This document shows positions 26,197 through 33,842 of a stretch of DNA of 64,000 bases, piece by piece. The DNA comes from Xanthomonas arboricola pv. juglandis (GTDB lineage Bacteria > Pseudomonadota > Gammaproteobacteria > Xanthomonadales > Xanthomonadaceae), in the NCBI RefSeq assembly GCF_001013475.1, contig NZ_JZEF01000002.1:188785-252784 (forward strand). Reading direction: 5' to 3'. Below the pieces are notes generated by a model. That model ran no database searches, was not told where the DNA came from, and saw only the letters and a program-made list of their open reading frames with translations. The number at the start of each line of letters is the position of its first letter. Positions within the stretch are counted from its first letter, which is position 1. A program made the translations under genes and the position numbers.

Positions 26197-26949
26197 ATGT
26201 CCCGTCTAGCAGGCAAACGCACCCTCATCACCGGCGGCACCAGCGGTATTGGCCTGGAGACCGCCCGCCAGTTCCTGGCCGAAGGCGCCCGCGTCATCGT
26301 CACCGGCAACAACCCCGAGTCCATCGCCAGCGCCAAGGCCGCACTGGGTGCCGAGGTGCTGGTGCTGCGGGCCGATTCGGCCAGCGTTGCCGCGCAGCAG
26401 CAGCTGGCGCAGGCGGTGCAGGCGCATTACGGCCAGCTCGACATCGCCTTCCTCAATGCCGGCGTGTCGGTGTGGGCGCCGATCGAAGACTGGACCGAGC
26501 AGGCCTTCGACGCCTCCTTCGCCATCAACGTCAAAGGCCCGTACTTCCTTATGCAGGCGCTGCTGCCGGTGTTCGCCAACCGCGCCGCAGTGGTGCTCAA
26601 CACCTCCATCAACGCGCATGTGGGCGCGGCCCGCTCATCGGTGTATGCGGCCACCAAGGCGGCGTTCCTGAGCATGGCCAGGACCCTCTCCAGCGAACTG
26701 CTGGCGCGCGGCATCCGCCTCAACGCGGTCAGCCCCGGCCCGGTGGAAACCCCGCTCTACGACAAGCTCGGCATCCCCGACGCATACCGCGACCAGGTCA
26801 ACCAGGACATCGCCGCCACCATCCCCCTCGGCCGCTTCGGCACCCCGGACGAAGTGGCCAAGGCCGTGCTGTACCTGGCCTCGGACGAATCCCGCTGGAC
26901 GGTGGGCTCGGAACTCATCGTCGACGGCGGCCGCACGCTCAACGGCTGA
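26197..26949 (+). CDS. Short-chain dehydrogenase/reductase
   Basis: A classical SDR of 250 residues: cofactor motif TGGTSGIG (12-19), LNAG, catalytic Ser in NTSINAH, YAATK, and the C-terminal [19 protein letters not shown] ending. TGNNPES after the second strand suggests NADP preference. AGGAG precedes ATG 26197. Substrate unknown; regulation by the divergent LysR is likely. Confidence 0.92.
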   Translation: MSRLAGKRTLITGGTSGIGLETARQFLAEGARVIVTGNNPESIASAKAALGAEVLVLRADSASVAAQQQLAQAVQAHYGQLDIAFLNAGVSVWAPIEDWTEQAFDASFAINVKGPYFLMQALLPVFANRAAVVLNTSINAHVGAARSSVYAATKAAFLSMARTLSSELLARGIRLNAVSPGPVETPLYDKLGIPDAYRDQVNQDIAATIPLGRFGTPDEVAKAVLYLASDESRWTVGSELIVDGGRTLNG

Positions 26950-27088
26950 GCGTTTCGAAGGCAGTGGCAGGCGAACGGCCACGCCCACACACCCTTCAGG
27001 CGCGACACCGAGCGCCGCAGCGTGGGTCCACGTTGCGGCGCAAGTGCAGCGACTCAATAATGCGCACGCCCTCTTCAGCGGATGACAC

Positions 27089-27565
27089 GTGCGCGCTTTA
27101 TTCGTCTATGCCGCTGTCCCCGCGATCCTGCTAACAGCAATGGCAACCGCCCACGCGGCCCCTGCCGCTGAGTTATGCGAGGTCTTGCGCGCCTTTGTCG
27201 GTGCAGTACAGCCGGGCCAGGTGCGTAGTTTTGCGTTCCACACCTCATGGGGAACCAACTTCAAGCATGCGCAAGAGCAGGCGCTTTCCGCCAAACGGTG
27301 TGAGCACGGTGGGGACCCCGCCGCGCAGGCCGTCTGCGCCTACCTGATGCAGCATGGGCAAACAGAGCTTGCAGACGCCACGGTAATGGACTCGGTGGCC
27401 TGCCTATCGAGCGGCACCACATTTGACAGCAGCGTGAGACTGCATCACGCCGAGCTGTCCTTTCGTCATGAGGCCATCAACGCAGGCGCGACGGTCACAG
27501 TCACCTTTGGCGAAGAGACGGAACAGGGCGGCAGGGTGTTTCGACTTCAGGCAGAAGGCGACTAG
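27089..27565 (+). CDS. Small secreted protein of unknown function
   Basis: GTG 27089 starts an apparent signal peptide (MRALFVYAAVPAILLTAMATAHA). The mature part of about 135 residues has four Cys (AELCEVL, KRCEHGG, VCAYLMQ, SVACLSS), fitting a periplasmic or secreted protein with two disulfides. No family recognised. No strong ribosome site, so the start is tentative. Confidence 0.6.
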   Translation: MRALFVYAAVPAILLTAMATAHAAPAAELCEVLRAFVGAVQPGQVRSFAFHTSWGTNFKHAQEQALSAKRCEHGGDPAAQAVCAYLMQHGQTELADATVMDSVACLSSGTTFDSSVRLHHAELSFRHEAINAGATVTVTFGEETEQGGRVFRLQAEGD

Positions 27566-27709
27566 CGCCGCCCTACATTTGCTCAGAGGCGCAACGCGCG
27601 TCGAGATACCAAGCAATCGCTCACTAACCACGCGTGCGGTTGCGTCATGCGGCTATGGAAGGTCCGCATCCGGGCACGTGCTACCGGCGCAACACGCCGG
27701 CATGCCGCG

Positions 27710-28036
27710 TCAATGAATCCGCAACGCCGCAACCTTGCCGCCCACCAGCTGGAACACATGCTCCAGCTGCAGCGGGCTCTGCGGGAAATCGCCGGACACC
27801 TGCGCGGTCACACTCACTTGCTCGCCCTGGGTGTGCACGCCAACCGGCACCGCACGATACGGCGTGGTGGCCTGCGCCTGTGCCAGCCAGGCCGCAATGG
27901 CGGCAGCGCCACGGTGCTGGCGGTGCTCGTCGTGCACCACCGCATCGTCGGCCAGGTGCGGCAGCAGCTCCGTGGCATCGCCGGCGTTGCTGGCGGTAAA
28001 AAAGCAGGCAATGGCGGCGGGCAGGGCAAGCGACAT
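27710..28036 (-). CDS. SnoaL-like (NTF2 fold) protein
   Basis: The 108-residue protein has the SnoaL pattern: FFTASNAGDATELLPHLADDAVVHDEHRQHRGAAAIAAWLAQA, then HVFQLVGGKVAALRIH. Such small proteins are cyclases, isomerases or orphan binding proteins. It is divergent from an HxlR regulator with an 88-base gap, a common arrangement in which HxlR controls the neighbour. Confidence 0.85.
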   Translation of the reverse strand: MSLALPAAIACFFTASNAGDATELLPHLADDAVVHDEHRQHRGAAAIAAWLAQAQATTPYRAVPVGVHTQGEQVSVTAQVSGDFPQSPLQLEHVFQLVGGKVAALRIH

Positions 28037-28124
28037 GGCGGCGGTGCTCGGTGGAAACGGTATGCCATGATCGGCAGCGGCATCACCTGCCGCAAGAACG
28101 CACGCAAAGGTAAGTCACGCACCC

Positions 28125-28466
28125 ATGGGAAAGCCGCACACCCCGGACACCGCCGCGTGCGATGTCGAAGCCCTGCTCAAACTCATCGAAGGCCGCTGGA
28201 AACTGCTGCTGCTGTTCCACCTGTTCGACGGCAAGGTGCAGCGCTACTCGGACCTGGAGCGGCTGATTCCCGCCATCTCGCAGAAGATGCTGGCCCAACA
28301 GCTACGCCAGCTAGAACGTGATGGCCTGGTGCTGCGCACCGTCTACGCGCAGGTACCGCCGCAGGTGGATTACCGCCTCACACCATGGGGCCTGGCATTG
28401 TGTCCTGCATTGAATGAATTTCTAGACTTCGTGAGTTCGTCGACGACGCAGTTTTTGTCACGATAA
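28125..28466 (+). CDS. HxlR family regulator with altered C-terminus
   Basis: The HxlR core is complete: ALLKLIEGRWKLLLLFHLFDGKVQRYSDLERLIPAISQKMLAQQLRQLERDGLVLRTVYAQVPPQVDYRLTPWGLALCPALNEFL. After LNEFLDF the sequence becomes AT-rich and the protein ends SSSTTQFLSR, unlike normal tails. I infer that the accessory segment to the right inserted or recombined in the last 15 codons; the DNA-binding domain should still work. Confidence 0.8.
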   Translation: MGKPHTPDTAACDVEALLKLIEGRWKLLLLFHLFDGKVQRYSDLERLIPAISQKMLAQQLRQLERDGLVLRTVYAQVPPQVDYRLTPWGLALCPALNEFLDFVSSSTTQFLSR

Positions 28467-28559
28467 TAATATTTAGAAATGCAGTCACACGCTTTCAAAG
28501 TTGATAAAAGTTCTAGTCACGGTAATTGGTCGAAGCAGCCGATCCGCGATGGTCGGCCA

Positions 28560-28584
28560 GCGGAACTGCTAAATAGCAGCTCCG
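28560..28584. terminator. Hairpin downstream of the DUF262 gene
   Basis: GCGGAACTGCTA and TAGCAGCTCCGC pair in 11 of 12 positions with a 1- or 2-base tip. It lies 18 bases past the stop codon of the minus-strand DUF262 gene. There is no T run, so it may be an RNA-stabilising hairpin. Confidence 0.5.
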
Positions 28585-28602
28585 CTGATAGAGGTTCACC
28601 CC

Positions 28603-30498
28603 TCAAACCATGACGCTCTTGAGGGTCCCAGAGCTCCAAAGGTCAGCGGCAACCGCCTGATACATATTGGTTCGGGCATCAATGATGAGCGGGTCCACGT
28701 AGTCATGAGCAGTGAGCGGCACCCCAGAGGTGGAGGTATAGCGAATGATGTTCGGATTGTTCAGGTAGAAGGATTTTGTCAGGCTCTGCGCAAGCACATT
28801 TTCGGAGGCATACCTTGTCAATTTTTCTGTGTATTTCATTGACTTCAGCGACCTGTTCTTTCCTCGGGGAAGAAGGATAAGGCCGCCAATCATTGAACGG
28901 CGAGTTTGGTAGTCGCTCGTGCTGGCAAAAGAGGTGCCGCCAGCTGCGATGATTTCAGCCGCAGTTTCTGCCATCGGGACAGGAAGTAAATGCTCCACGT
29001 CAAAAGTTCTGCTTCCAACAGTTCTATCAGCGTACGCGCTAAAGCCGACGGCACCAGTAATGCCTATCCCGCGCTCTAGAGAATCGGCGAGCCGCGCCAT
29101 CAGGTGCAGCAAATCTTGCTTCTTTGTTTGATCAAAATTTACCAATTTCAGATTGACGACGTAATCGCCAGTGGCAATCTTTGCGTCAATTAACGCAGAA
29201 AGAGCAGAGCTGTCGAGATCGCGCATCTCTAAAGCAAGATCAAAGATGATGTCACGCACGTTGTCGTAAGTATTCTCCTTTCCTTGACATGCTCTCGCTG
29301 TGGCAAGATGGTCTAGAACATAAGAAATGCATTTTATTTTTCGCTTAACATCATCCTCAATATCGCTTGGCTTGATAGCGGAAAGGATCGCCATCGTCTG
29401 CAGCGTTAGCGAACGGGCACCGTTGTAAAAAACGTGACGGTACTCATGATCGTAGCTCTCTTCATATTTTTTGATCCGTTGATAAATTTCGGCGTAGAAA
29501 GGTATTTCTCGCGTCATCAGCCGATAATAGTCATCGCCATTCTTCAGGCAGAGCGAAGACTTGTTATCCATGACCCATCGATGGTAACTGTCACCTATGA
29601 TTTCGAAATCGGCTGGCGCATCGCCACGATTCTTACCGCGAATCGTTTTTGCAAAGCGTGCGCGAAGCCAAGTCTTGAAAAAGTTTGAGTCTTCGTCGCT
29701 GCCGATTTCTTGCAGAACGCGGATAACCCCTATCCAAGCTGCATGTGCCTGCTTGTTCTCGTAATCGACCGATATTCCTGACAGCAGGAATCCCTTAAGT
29801 AGATCAATCGGAGTAAGCTTCAGACCTCGGTCGTTCATAGTCACGAAGACGCGATGCCCATCTTGTTCCTTCGGCACACCAATTTCGAAAAGGCACACGC
29901 GTTCGGTTATGAAGTCTGCCAAGTGCGGGATCAGGTTGTTACTACTAATTGTGTCAGAAATCATGCTGGGAATGCCTTGGTATAGTTCCCATAGCCGCTT
30001 GGTTCCCGGATCAATATTAAGTATCGAGTCGACCGCCTCGGTGAGTTCTTCATCGTTCAAAGCGTGGTTTAACAAAATGTCAAATAGTTGTCGCCGATTG
30101 ACATCCATTTCAAGATTAAACTGACTTGTGCCGGCAATGCGCCGCCTAATCGCTTCCTCGACTGGAGACATGCCAAGTGCAGGATTTTTAGAAGCCACTC
30201 GATCGAGATAGCTCATTAGAAGAAGAAGCGTTGTCACCCGCTGCTGTCCATCAATTATAGCCTTAGCGCCATGCCCTGCATCGGTAGTGATGATGGTGCC
30301 AAGAAAGTAAACGGGGTAACCAAGAACCTCGGTCCGACTGTCGGTGTTTTTCCAAGAGGCAGCGAACGATTCCTGGATATCCGTCAAAAGATCCGTTAGA
30401 TGCTTTAGCTCCCATTTGTAATCGCGCTGGAAGGTAGGTAACGAGAATTTCTGACGCAAGCACTCGTTCACGGTTTTTCTATCGAATGTAATTTGCAT
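28603..30498 (-). CDS. DUF262/DUF1524 protein, GmrSD-like nuclease
   Basis: The N-terminal DUF262 (GmrS-like, ParB-fold NTPase) has PTFQRDYKWE, AIIDGQQRVTTLLLL and FVTMNDRGLKLTPIDLLKGFLL. The C-terminal DUF1524 (GmrD-like HNH) has TFDVEHLLPVP; the following segment reads SMIGGLILLPRGKNRSLKS, where families usually have GNL, so one conserved Asn is Gly here. At 631 residues both halves are in one chain. Related proteins cut modified phage DNA. Codon use and GC content (about 45 percent) differ sharply from the surroundings, so recent transfer is likely. It stands alone, without modification genes. Confidence 0.88.
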   Translation of the reverse strand: MQITFDRKTVNECLRQKFSLPTFQRDYKWELKHLTDLLTDIQESFAASWKNTDSRTEVLGYPVYFLGTIITTDAGHGAKAIIDGQQRVTTLLLLMSYLDRVASKNPALGMSPVEEAIRRRIAGTSQFNLEMDVNRRQLFDILLNHALNDEELTEAVDSILNIDPGTKRLWELYQGIPSMISDTISSNNLIPHLADFITERVCLFEIGVPKEQDGHRVFVTMNDRGLKLTPIDLLKGFLLSGISVDYENKQAHAAWIGVIRVLQEIGSDEDSNFFKTWLRARFAKTIRGKNRGDAPADFEIIGDSYHRWVMDNKSSLCLKNGDDYYRLMTREIPFYAEIYQRIKKYEESYDHEYRHVFYNGARSLTLQTMAILSAIKPSDIEDDVKRKIKCISYVLDHLATARACQGKENTYDNVRDIIFDLALEMRDLDSSALSALIDAKIATGDYVVNLKLVNFDQTKKQDLLHLMARLADSLERGIGITGAVGFSAYADRTVGSRTFDVEHLLPVPMAETAAEIIAAGGTSFASTSDYQTRRSMIGGLILLPRGKNRSLKSMKYTEKLTRYASENVLAQSLTKSFYLNNPNIIRYTSTSGVPLTAHDYVDPLIIDARTNMYQAVAADLWSSGTLKSVMV

Positions 30499-30629
30499 CG
30501 TCTCGCTATCCTTGGCTAAAAGTAAAATCTGTTTGATTCAGTAATCTCGTGTCAATGTGGCACGCATTGCTCTGAAGCAGGAAACGGCGCATCAGTGAAG
30601 GCCAAGCTCTGCAACTTGGTCAGCTTCAC

Positions 30630-31076
30630 TTAACCATCCCGACAGCGCTGCCACCCACCCGCAGCAGCCGAAACCTGCTCCCATCCATTCCGTAGCCGCT
30701 TCATCGCTTGCCCAGCCACGCACGTATAGCCAAGCTGTTTGGCCTCTGTAGTGCCCAGTCCCGGCAGCAAGATGATCGAATCCGATGGAGCGGGACGCCC
30801 CTGGCTACGTGCCTCATTACGAAGGGTCATGTTCTCGATGCCCTGGCAGTAACGCACCATGCCCGGGTGCGGGTGCGCGCGGTATTGCTCGCAATTGAAG
30901 GGCGTGGTGTCGCGCGCCATGGAGTTGTACGGCTGCCGCGTTGGCGGGATGTACTTGCTGTTCGCCTTACCTGCGGCTGAGCGCATGCTCTGCGCCGCCA
31001 CGCCTTGTCCGTACGCAAGCAAGCACAGCGTTGTTAGTGCCAGCACGACACGGTGCGCGTTGATGACCCTGTCCAT
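30630..31076 (-). CDS. Small exported protein of unknown function
   Basis: A signal peptide (VVLALTTLCLLAYGQGVAAQS) is followed by about 115 residues with Cys pairs (FNCEQY, VRYCQG, YTCVAG, WQRCRDG). I recognise no family. The ribosome site is a run of nine G six bases before ATG 31076, a possible phase-variable tract. Confidence 0.7.
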   Translation of the reverse strand: MDRVINAHRVVLALTTLCLLAYGQGVAAQSMRSAAGKANSKYIPPTRQPYNSMARDTTPFNCEQYRAHPHPGMVRYCQGIENMTLRNEARSQGRPAPSDSIILLPGLGTTEAKQLGYTCVAGQAMKRLRNGWEQVSAAAGGWQRCRDG

Positions 31077-31082
31077 GGTGTT

Positions 31083-31091
31083 CCCCCCCCC
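31083..31091 (-). promoter_or_regulatory. G9 tract as ribosome binding site
   Basis: Nine consecutive C on the plus strand read as G9 on the minus strand, with AACACC between it and ATG 31076. It is the only purine-rich element near the start, so slippage could change Shine-Dalgarno spacing and translation. Confidence 0.55.
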
Positions 31092-31206
31092 TTTGACGCA
31101 CCGATCCTAGCCTACGTTGTTGAGACGTGGGTGGTTCAGTCCGCTTAGTATTCGGGGCGCTGTCTTTGGGTGCGTTTTTTTCCCAATGCACACAAGGATG
31201 GTGCCG

Positions 31207-31428
31207 CTACTTCGCGCTGCCTAGATCACTGAGCACATCATCCACCTGCTCGGCCAAGTGCTGCAGGCAATGGGCCCATTGCTGTAGTGGAATTGTTGGC
31301 GTCCAAAGCGTGGCTTCGTCGCGGGTACGTGGTGTGGCCAGGGTAGCGAGCAGGCGCAGTTGGTCGCGTACGCGCAGCAGGTGGTATTGCGTGCCTTCGG
31401 ACATCCAGTAACCGGGTTCGTTGTGCAT
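31207..31428 (-). CDS. Small protein downstream of a C4-like antisense RNA
   Basis: The 73-residue protein MHNEPGYWMSEGTQYHLLRVRDQLRLLATLATPRT... to VDDVLSDLGSAK looks helical and acidic at the C-terminus; I do not recognise its family. I chose ATG 31428 because AAGGAG precedes it at 7 bases. Its leader has the same structure as that of symE and it is oriented away from symE, so it is the second output of a paired RNA-controlled locus. Confidence 0.65.
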   Translation of the reverse strand: MHNEPGYWMSEGTQYHLLRVRDQLRLLATLATPRTRDEATLWTPTIPLQQWAHCLQHLAEQVDDVLSDLGSAK

Positions 31429-31429
31429 G

Positions 31430-31530
31430 CCGCTCTCCTTGCCGTGAGGCAGCTCCCGCTGCACAACGCAGCGGGATGCCGGGAGGCTAGAAACCGCACA
31501 CAGCCGGCGGGCTTATTCCCCTTGCGGGTG
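31430..31530 (-). ncRNA. Structured mRNA leader, target of the minus-strand antisense RNA
   Basis: Read on the minus strand it contains CCCGCCGG, CTGTGTG (31503-31497), GGTTTCTAGCCTCC (31495-31482), then a perfect hairpin CCCGCTGC-gttgt-GCAGCGGG and the AAGGAG ribosome site of the downstream gene. The equivalent symE leader has CCCGTCGC-gtcgt-GCGACGGG at the same place, so stem bases have changed in pairs. CTGTGTG and GTTTCTAG are complementary to the short RNA encoded at 31649-31591. Confidence 0.75.
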
Positions 31531-31590
31531 TTGTATTCGCCGCCCTCCCGGCGTAGGAACGCCGAGCAGTGCCAGGCCAGATGGCCGAGC

Positions 31591-31649
31591 ACAAAAAACC
31601 CACCAAAACTCGGAGGTGGGTACCGCTGTGTGGTGAGTTTCTAGGCTCC
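31591..31649 (-). ncRNA. C4-like antisense RNA, minus-strand copy
   Basis: The minus strand reads GGAGCCTAGAAACTC, ACCACACAGCGG, then the hairpin ACCCACC-tccgagtttt-GGTGGGT followed by TTTTTG, an intrinsic terminator. CTAGAAAC and CACACAG are complementary to the downstream leader at 31482-31503. The layout of short terminated RNA, complementary leader and ORF on one transcript matches the phage P1/P7 C4 antisense RNA. Confidence 0.7.
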
Positions 31650-31656
31650 GGATGGA

Positions 31657-31685
31657 AGTGTGCGGGTGGCGCAGGGCAGGGTCAA
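31657..31685 (-). promoter_or_regulatory. Candidate promoter of the minus-strand C4-like RNA
   Basis: TTGACC (31685-31680) and CACACT (31662-31657) are 17 bases apart, placing a start near 31649, exactly where the conserved RNA begins. The -10 match is poor. Confidence 0.4.
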
Positions 31686-31774
31686 GCTGAGTCGACTGTC
31701 CGAGTGCGGAGAAGCCGCCTGCATAAAAGAACTTTTTGGCTAAGCGCAGCACTGCAATGAGTCGCTGCAACCAG

Positions 31775-31803
31775 TTGACACACTACCCAACGCGTAGCAA
31801 TCT
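31775..31803 (+). promoter_or_regulatory. Candidate promoter of the plus-strand C4-like RNA
   Basis: A consensus TTGACA (31775-31780) is followed after 17 bases by CAATCT (31798-31803). A start about 7 bases later coincides with the first conserved base of the RNA (31812). The geometry mirrors the minus-strand copy. Confidence 0.5.
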
Positions 31804-31811
31804 CGCTGCAA

Positions 31812-31871
31812 GGAGCCTAGAAACTCCTCACACAGCGGCACCCACCTCCGTCAAACCGGTGGGTTTTTTGT
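31812..31871 (+). ncRNA. C4-like antisense RNA, plus-strand copy upstream of symE
   Basis: Reads GGAGCCTAGAAACTC, CTCACACAGCGG, then ACCCACC-tccgtcaaacc-GGTGGGT with TTTTTG, a strong intrinsic terminator. CTAGAAAC and CACACAG are complementary to GTTTCTAG and CTGTGTG in the symE leader (31958-31979). It differs from the minus-strand copy mainly in loop bases, as expected for a conserved RNA. Confidence 0.72.
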
Positions 31872-31939
31872 GCCTGCAGTTTCTTGCATGCGTAATCGGC
31901 GTGACACTTGCGTCGAAAAGCGTCTAATGCGAATCCCTT

Positions 31940-32032
31940 TGGGAAAACGCCCGCCGTCTGTGTGTGGTTTCTAGCCTCCCGACATCCCGTCGCGTCGTGC
32001 GACGGGGCCTGTTCGTCAAGGAGGGCTTTGCC
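31940..32032 (+). ncRNA. Structured leader of symE
   Basis: Contains CCCGCCG, CTGTGTG, TGGTTTCTAGCCTCC, the perfect hairpin CCCGTCGC-gtcgt-GCGACGGG and then AAGGAGG 8 bases before the symE ATG. One frame is open through the whole leader and across the symE start (PAVCVWFLASRHPVASCDGA), and a similar peptide (PAGCVRFLASRHPAALCSGS) is open in the other leader. A translated leader like P1 icd is therefore possible. Confidence 0.72.
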
Positions 32033-32455
32033 ATGCGTCGGTCCACGTCCAGTCCCAAGCCATCGCGCAAGCGCGCCACGGCACCACCGCCTACCGAAGT
32101 CGTCTGGCGCTCGCTGGATCCCTCGATCCAGCCGCGGCGCTACCTCGAGCGCACGCCCATCCCCGAAGCTCGCGCCGAACCCCACACACCACGACGGCCC
32201 GGCCGCCCGCGTGCGCCGCAGCAGTGCACCGTCGGCTATGGGTACTATCCCGACAGTCACCAGCGCATTCCCACCCTGCGCCTACGCGGCCGCTGGCTGG
32301 AACAATTGGGCTTTGCCATCGGCAGCAAGCTGCACATCCGCCAGCGCGATGGCGAGCTGGTCATCAGCGTTGTAAGACCCACGCTGATTACGCCGCAGCG
32401 CATGTGCGCACCACATGTGCCCGGCCCGTTGCTGGAGACGTCGCATGATGAGTGA
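32033..32455 (+). CDS. symE: SymE-like toxin
   Basis: The C-terminal part CTVGYGYYPDSHQRIPTLRLRGRWLEQLGFAIGSKLHIRQRDGELVI matches the SymE toxin family, an AbrB-like fold; the N-terminal 60 residues are basic and Pro/Arg-rich. In Escherichia coli SymE is controlled by the cis-encoded SymR antisense RNA. Here no SymR-like gene is seen. The structured leader and upstream C4-like RNA probably replace it. AAGGAGG lies before ATG 32033. Its 3' end overlaps a sigma factor frame. Confidence 0.8.
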   Translation: MRRSTSSPKPSRKRATAPPPTEVVWRSLDPSIQPRRYLERTPIPEARAEPHTPRRPGRPRAPQQCTVGYGYYPDSHQRIPTLRLRGRWLEQLGFAIGSKLHIRQRDGELVISVVRPTLITPQRMCAPHVPGPLLETSHDE

Positions 32456-33185
32456 GGGCATGACCGGCGCGTCGCATGCAGACCGCCACGGTGTCATCGA
32501 CCAGGTGATCGCGGCACGCGCATACGCCGCAAGCGCGGTGCCGGTTGAGCGATACGGCAGCCGCCCGTGGCGCCACCGCAGCGCCTACGCCGTGCGCGAG
32601 TTGCCGGCCCGCGCGCCCATGGCGGGCATCTACGCGCTTGGCCGCTTCACCACGCGCTGGCAGGTGCGCGAGGAGCCCGCGCCAGCCAGGGAGCGCTTCG
32701 ACCAGGCCGTGGTGCAGCTGCAGGCGGAGCTGCTCACCTACATGCGGCGGCGTCTGCGCGACCCGCACACCGCCGCCGACCTCGCCCAGGAAGCGCTGCT
32801 GCGCCTGCTGGCCTACCGCGACACGCCAGACATCCACAGCTACAAGCTGCTGCTGTACCGCATCGCCCACAACGTGGTGCTGGAGCATTGGCGCACGCGC
32901 CACCGCAGGCACGCCTCCCGCCATGTGCCGCTGGAGGGCAGCGAACCGCTCGCCGCCGCCGGCACGGCGGTGGACCAGCTGGTGGACGCCCGCCGCACCC
33001 TGCAGTACCTGCACACCCGCACGCTGCCCGCGCTGCCGCCCAAGTGCCGCCAGGCCTTCATGCTCAACCGCTTCCACGGCCTCACCTACCCGGAAGTCGC
33101 CGCCGTCATGGGCATCTCGGTCAAGATGGTGGAAAAGCACATCAGCCGCGCCCTGGCCGCCTGCCGCGCGGCGGTGAGCGAGTAA
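32445..33185 (+). CDS. ECF sigma factor, FecI-like
   Basis: Sigma region 2 (FDQAVVQLQAELLTYMRRRLRDPHTAADLAQEALLRLLAYRDTPDIHSYKLLLYRIAHNVVLEHWR) and region 4 (LPPKCRQAFMLNRFHGLTYPEVAAVMGISVKMVEKHISRALAACRAAV) are complete. The usual FecR anti-sigma factor and TonB receptor do not follow. ATG 32445 overlaps symE by 11 bases and has GGAG 7 bases upstream, giving an 80-residue extension unlike known FecI proteins. A start near 32667 (GTG) would give a normal length. Either way, the junction with symE looks recent. Confidence 0.8.
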   Translation: MMSEGMTGASHADRHGVIDQVIAARAYAASAVPVERYGSRPWRHRSAYAVRELPARAPMAGIYALGRFTTRWQVREEPAPARERFDQAVVQLQAELLTYMRRRLRDPHTAADLAQEALLRLLAYRDTPDIHSYKLLLYRIAHNVVLEHWRTRHRRHASRHVPLEGSEPLAAAGTAVDQLVDARRTLQYLHTRTLPALPPKCRQAFMLNRFHGLTYPEVAAVMGISVKMVEKHISRALAACRAAVSE

Positions 33186-33422
33186 CGCCAGGGCAATGCA
33201 CCGTGCAGGTGGCGGTGCGTCACGACCAGCGGGCACTGCCAGGATTCATCGCACCTAGGTATTCGGCTAAGTTAGCAGCGGTTGTGGCACGCGGCCCTAC
33301 GGATCACAAGTAGGTGACGCTCATTCAACCAGAGGTCGCGAGGAAATCCGCTCGAGGCACGATTGGGAGCGAAATCTCGATTATTCAAAGTATTGATTAT
33401 TAGGTTGAGATAGCAGAACGAT

Positions 33423-33842
33423 ATGCTGAAAAATGTAAAGTTCCCACTCCTATACATAGTTGAGCTATTGATATGGCTGCCGTTGCTCATCTCGTTTTAT
33501 GTTACGTCCACGTTCCTTGCAGCCAAACCCATCGCTACTCTCGATCTTCAAGGTAAATCCTTACCAGCCGGCTGGGAGGCTGCAGTTCCGAGTCACGGTA
33601 AATTCTTGCAGGGCTATCTCATCTCCAATCATCCTGCCGCCTTCGGCTGTAGCGCAGTGATCATGGTTGGCCTGGCGCTCTTGCTTTACCGTGTTAACCG
33701 GGCACAGACGGTGCAACGTGCTGCAGCTGGCAGCCGTAGCAACCGCTCCCACTTGATAGCGAATGGTCTTGTTTTCGCAACGCTGGCGCTGATCGCCTAT
33801 GTACTACTGACGCGGGTTTTGGTCGGCGTCAGCGCGGTCTAA
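33423..33842 (+). CDS. Small membrane protein of unknown function
   Basis: The 139-residue protein has three hydrophobic stretches (LLYIVELLIWLPLLISFYVTS, AFGCSAVIMVGLALLLYRV and NGLVFATLALIAYVLLTRVLVGV) and a polar loop with AVPSHGKFLQGYLISNHPA. No family recognised. It lies in the lower-GC accessory stretch; the 237 bases before it hold no gene I can support. Confidence 0.65.
   Translation: MLKNVKFPLLYIVELLIWLPLLISFYVTSTFLAAKPIATLDLQGKSLPAGWEAAVPSHGKFLQGYLISNHPAAFGCSAVIMVGLALLLYRVNRAQTVQRAAAGSRSNRSHLIANGLVFATLALIAYVLLTRVLVGVSAV

Noticed and set aside
31430-32010. Integron attC sites or a small CRISPR suggested by inverted repeats
   Set aside because: No GTTRRRY core sites, no integrase and no regular repeat-spacer pattern; the copies are explained by RNA complementarity and terminators.
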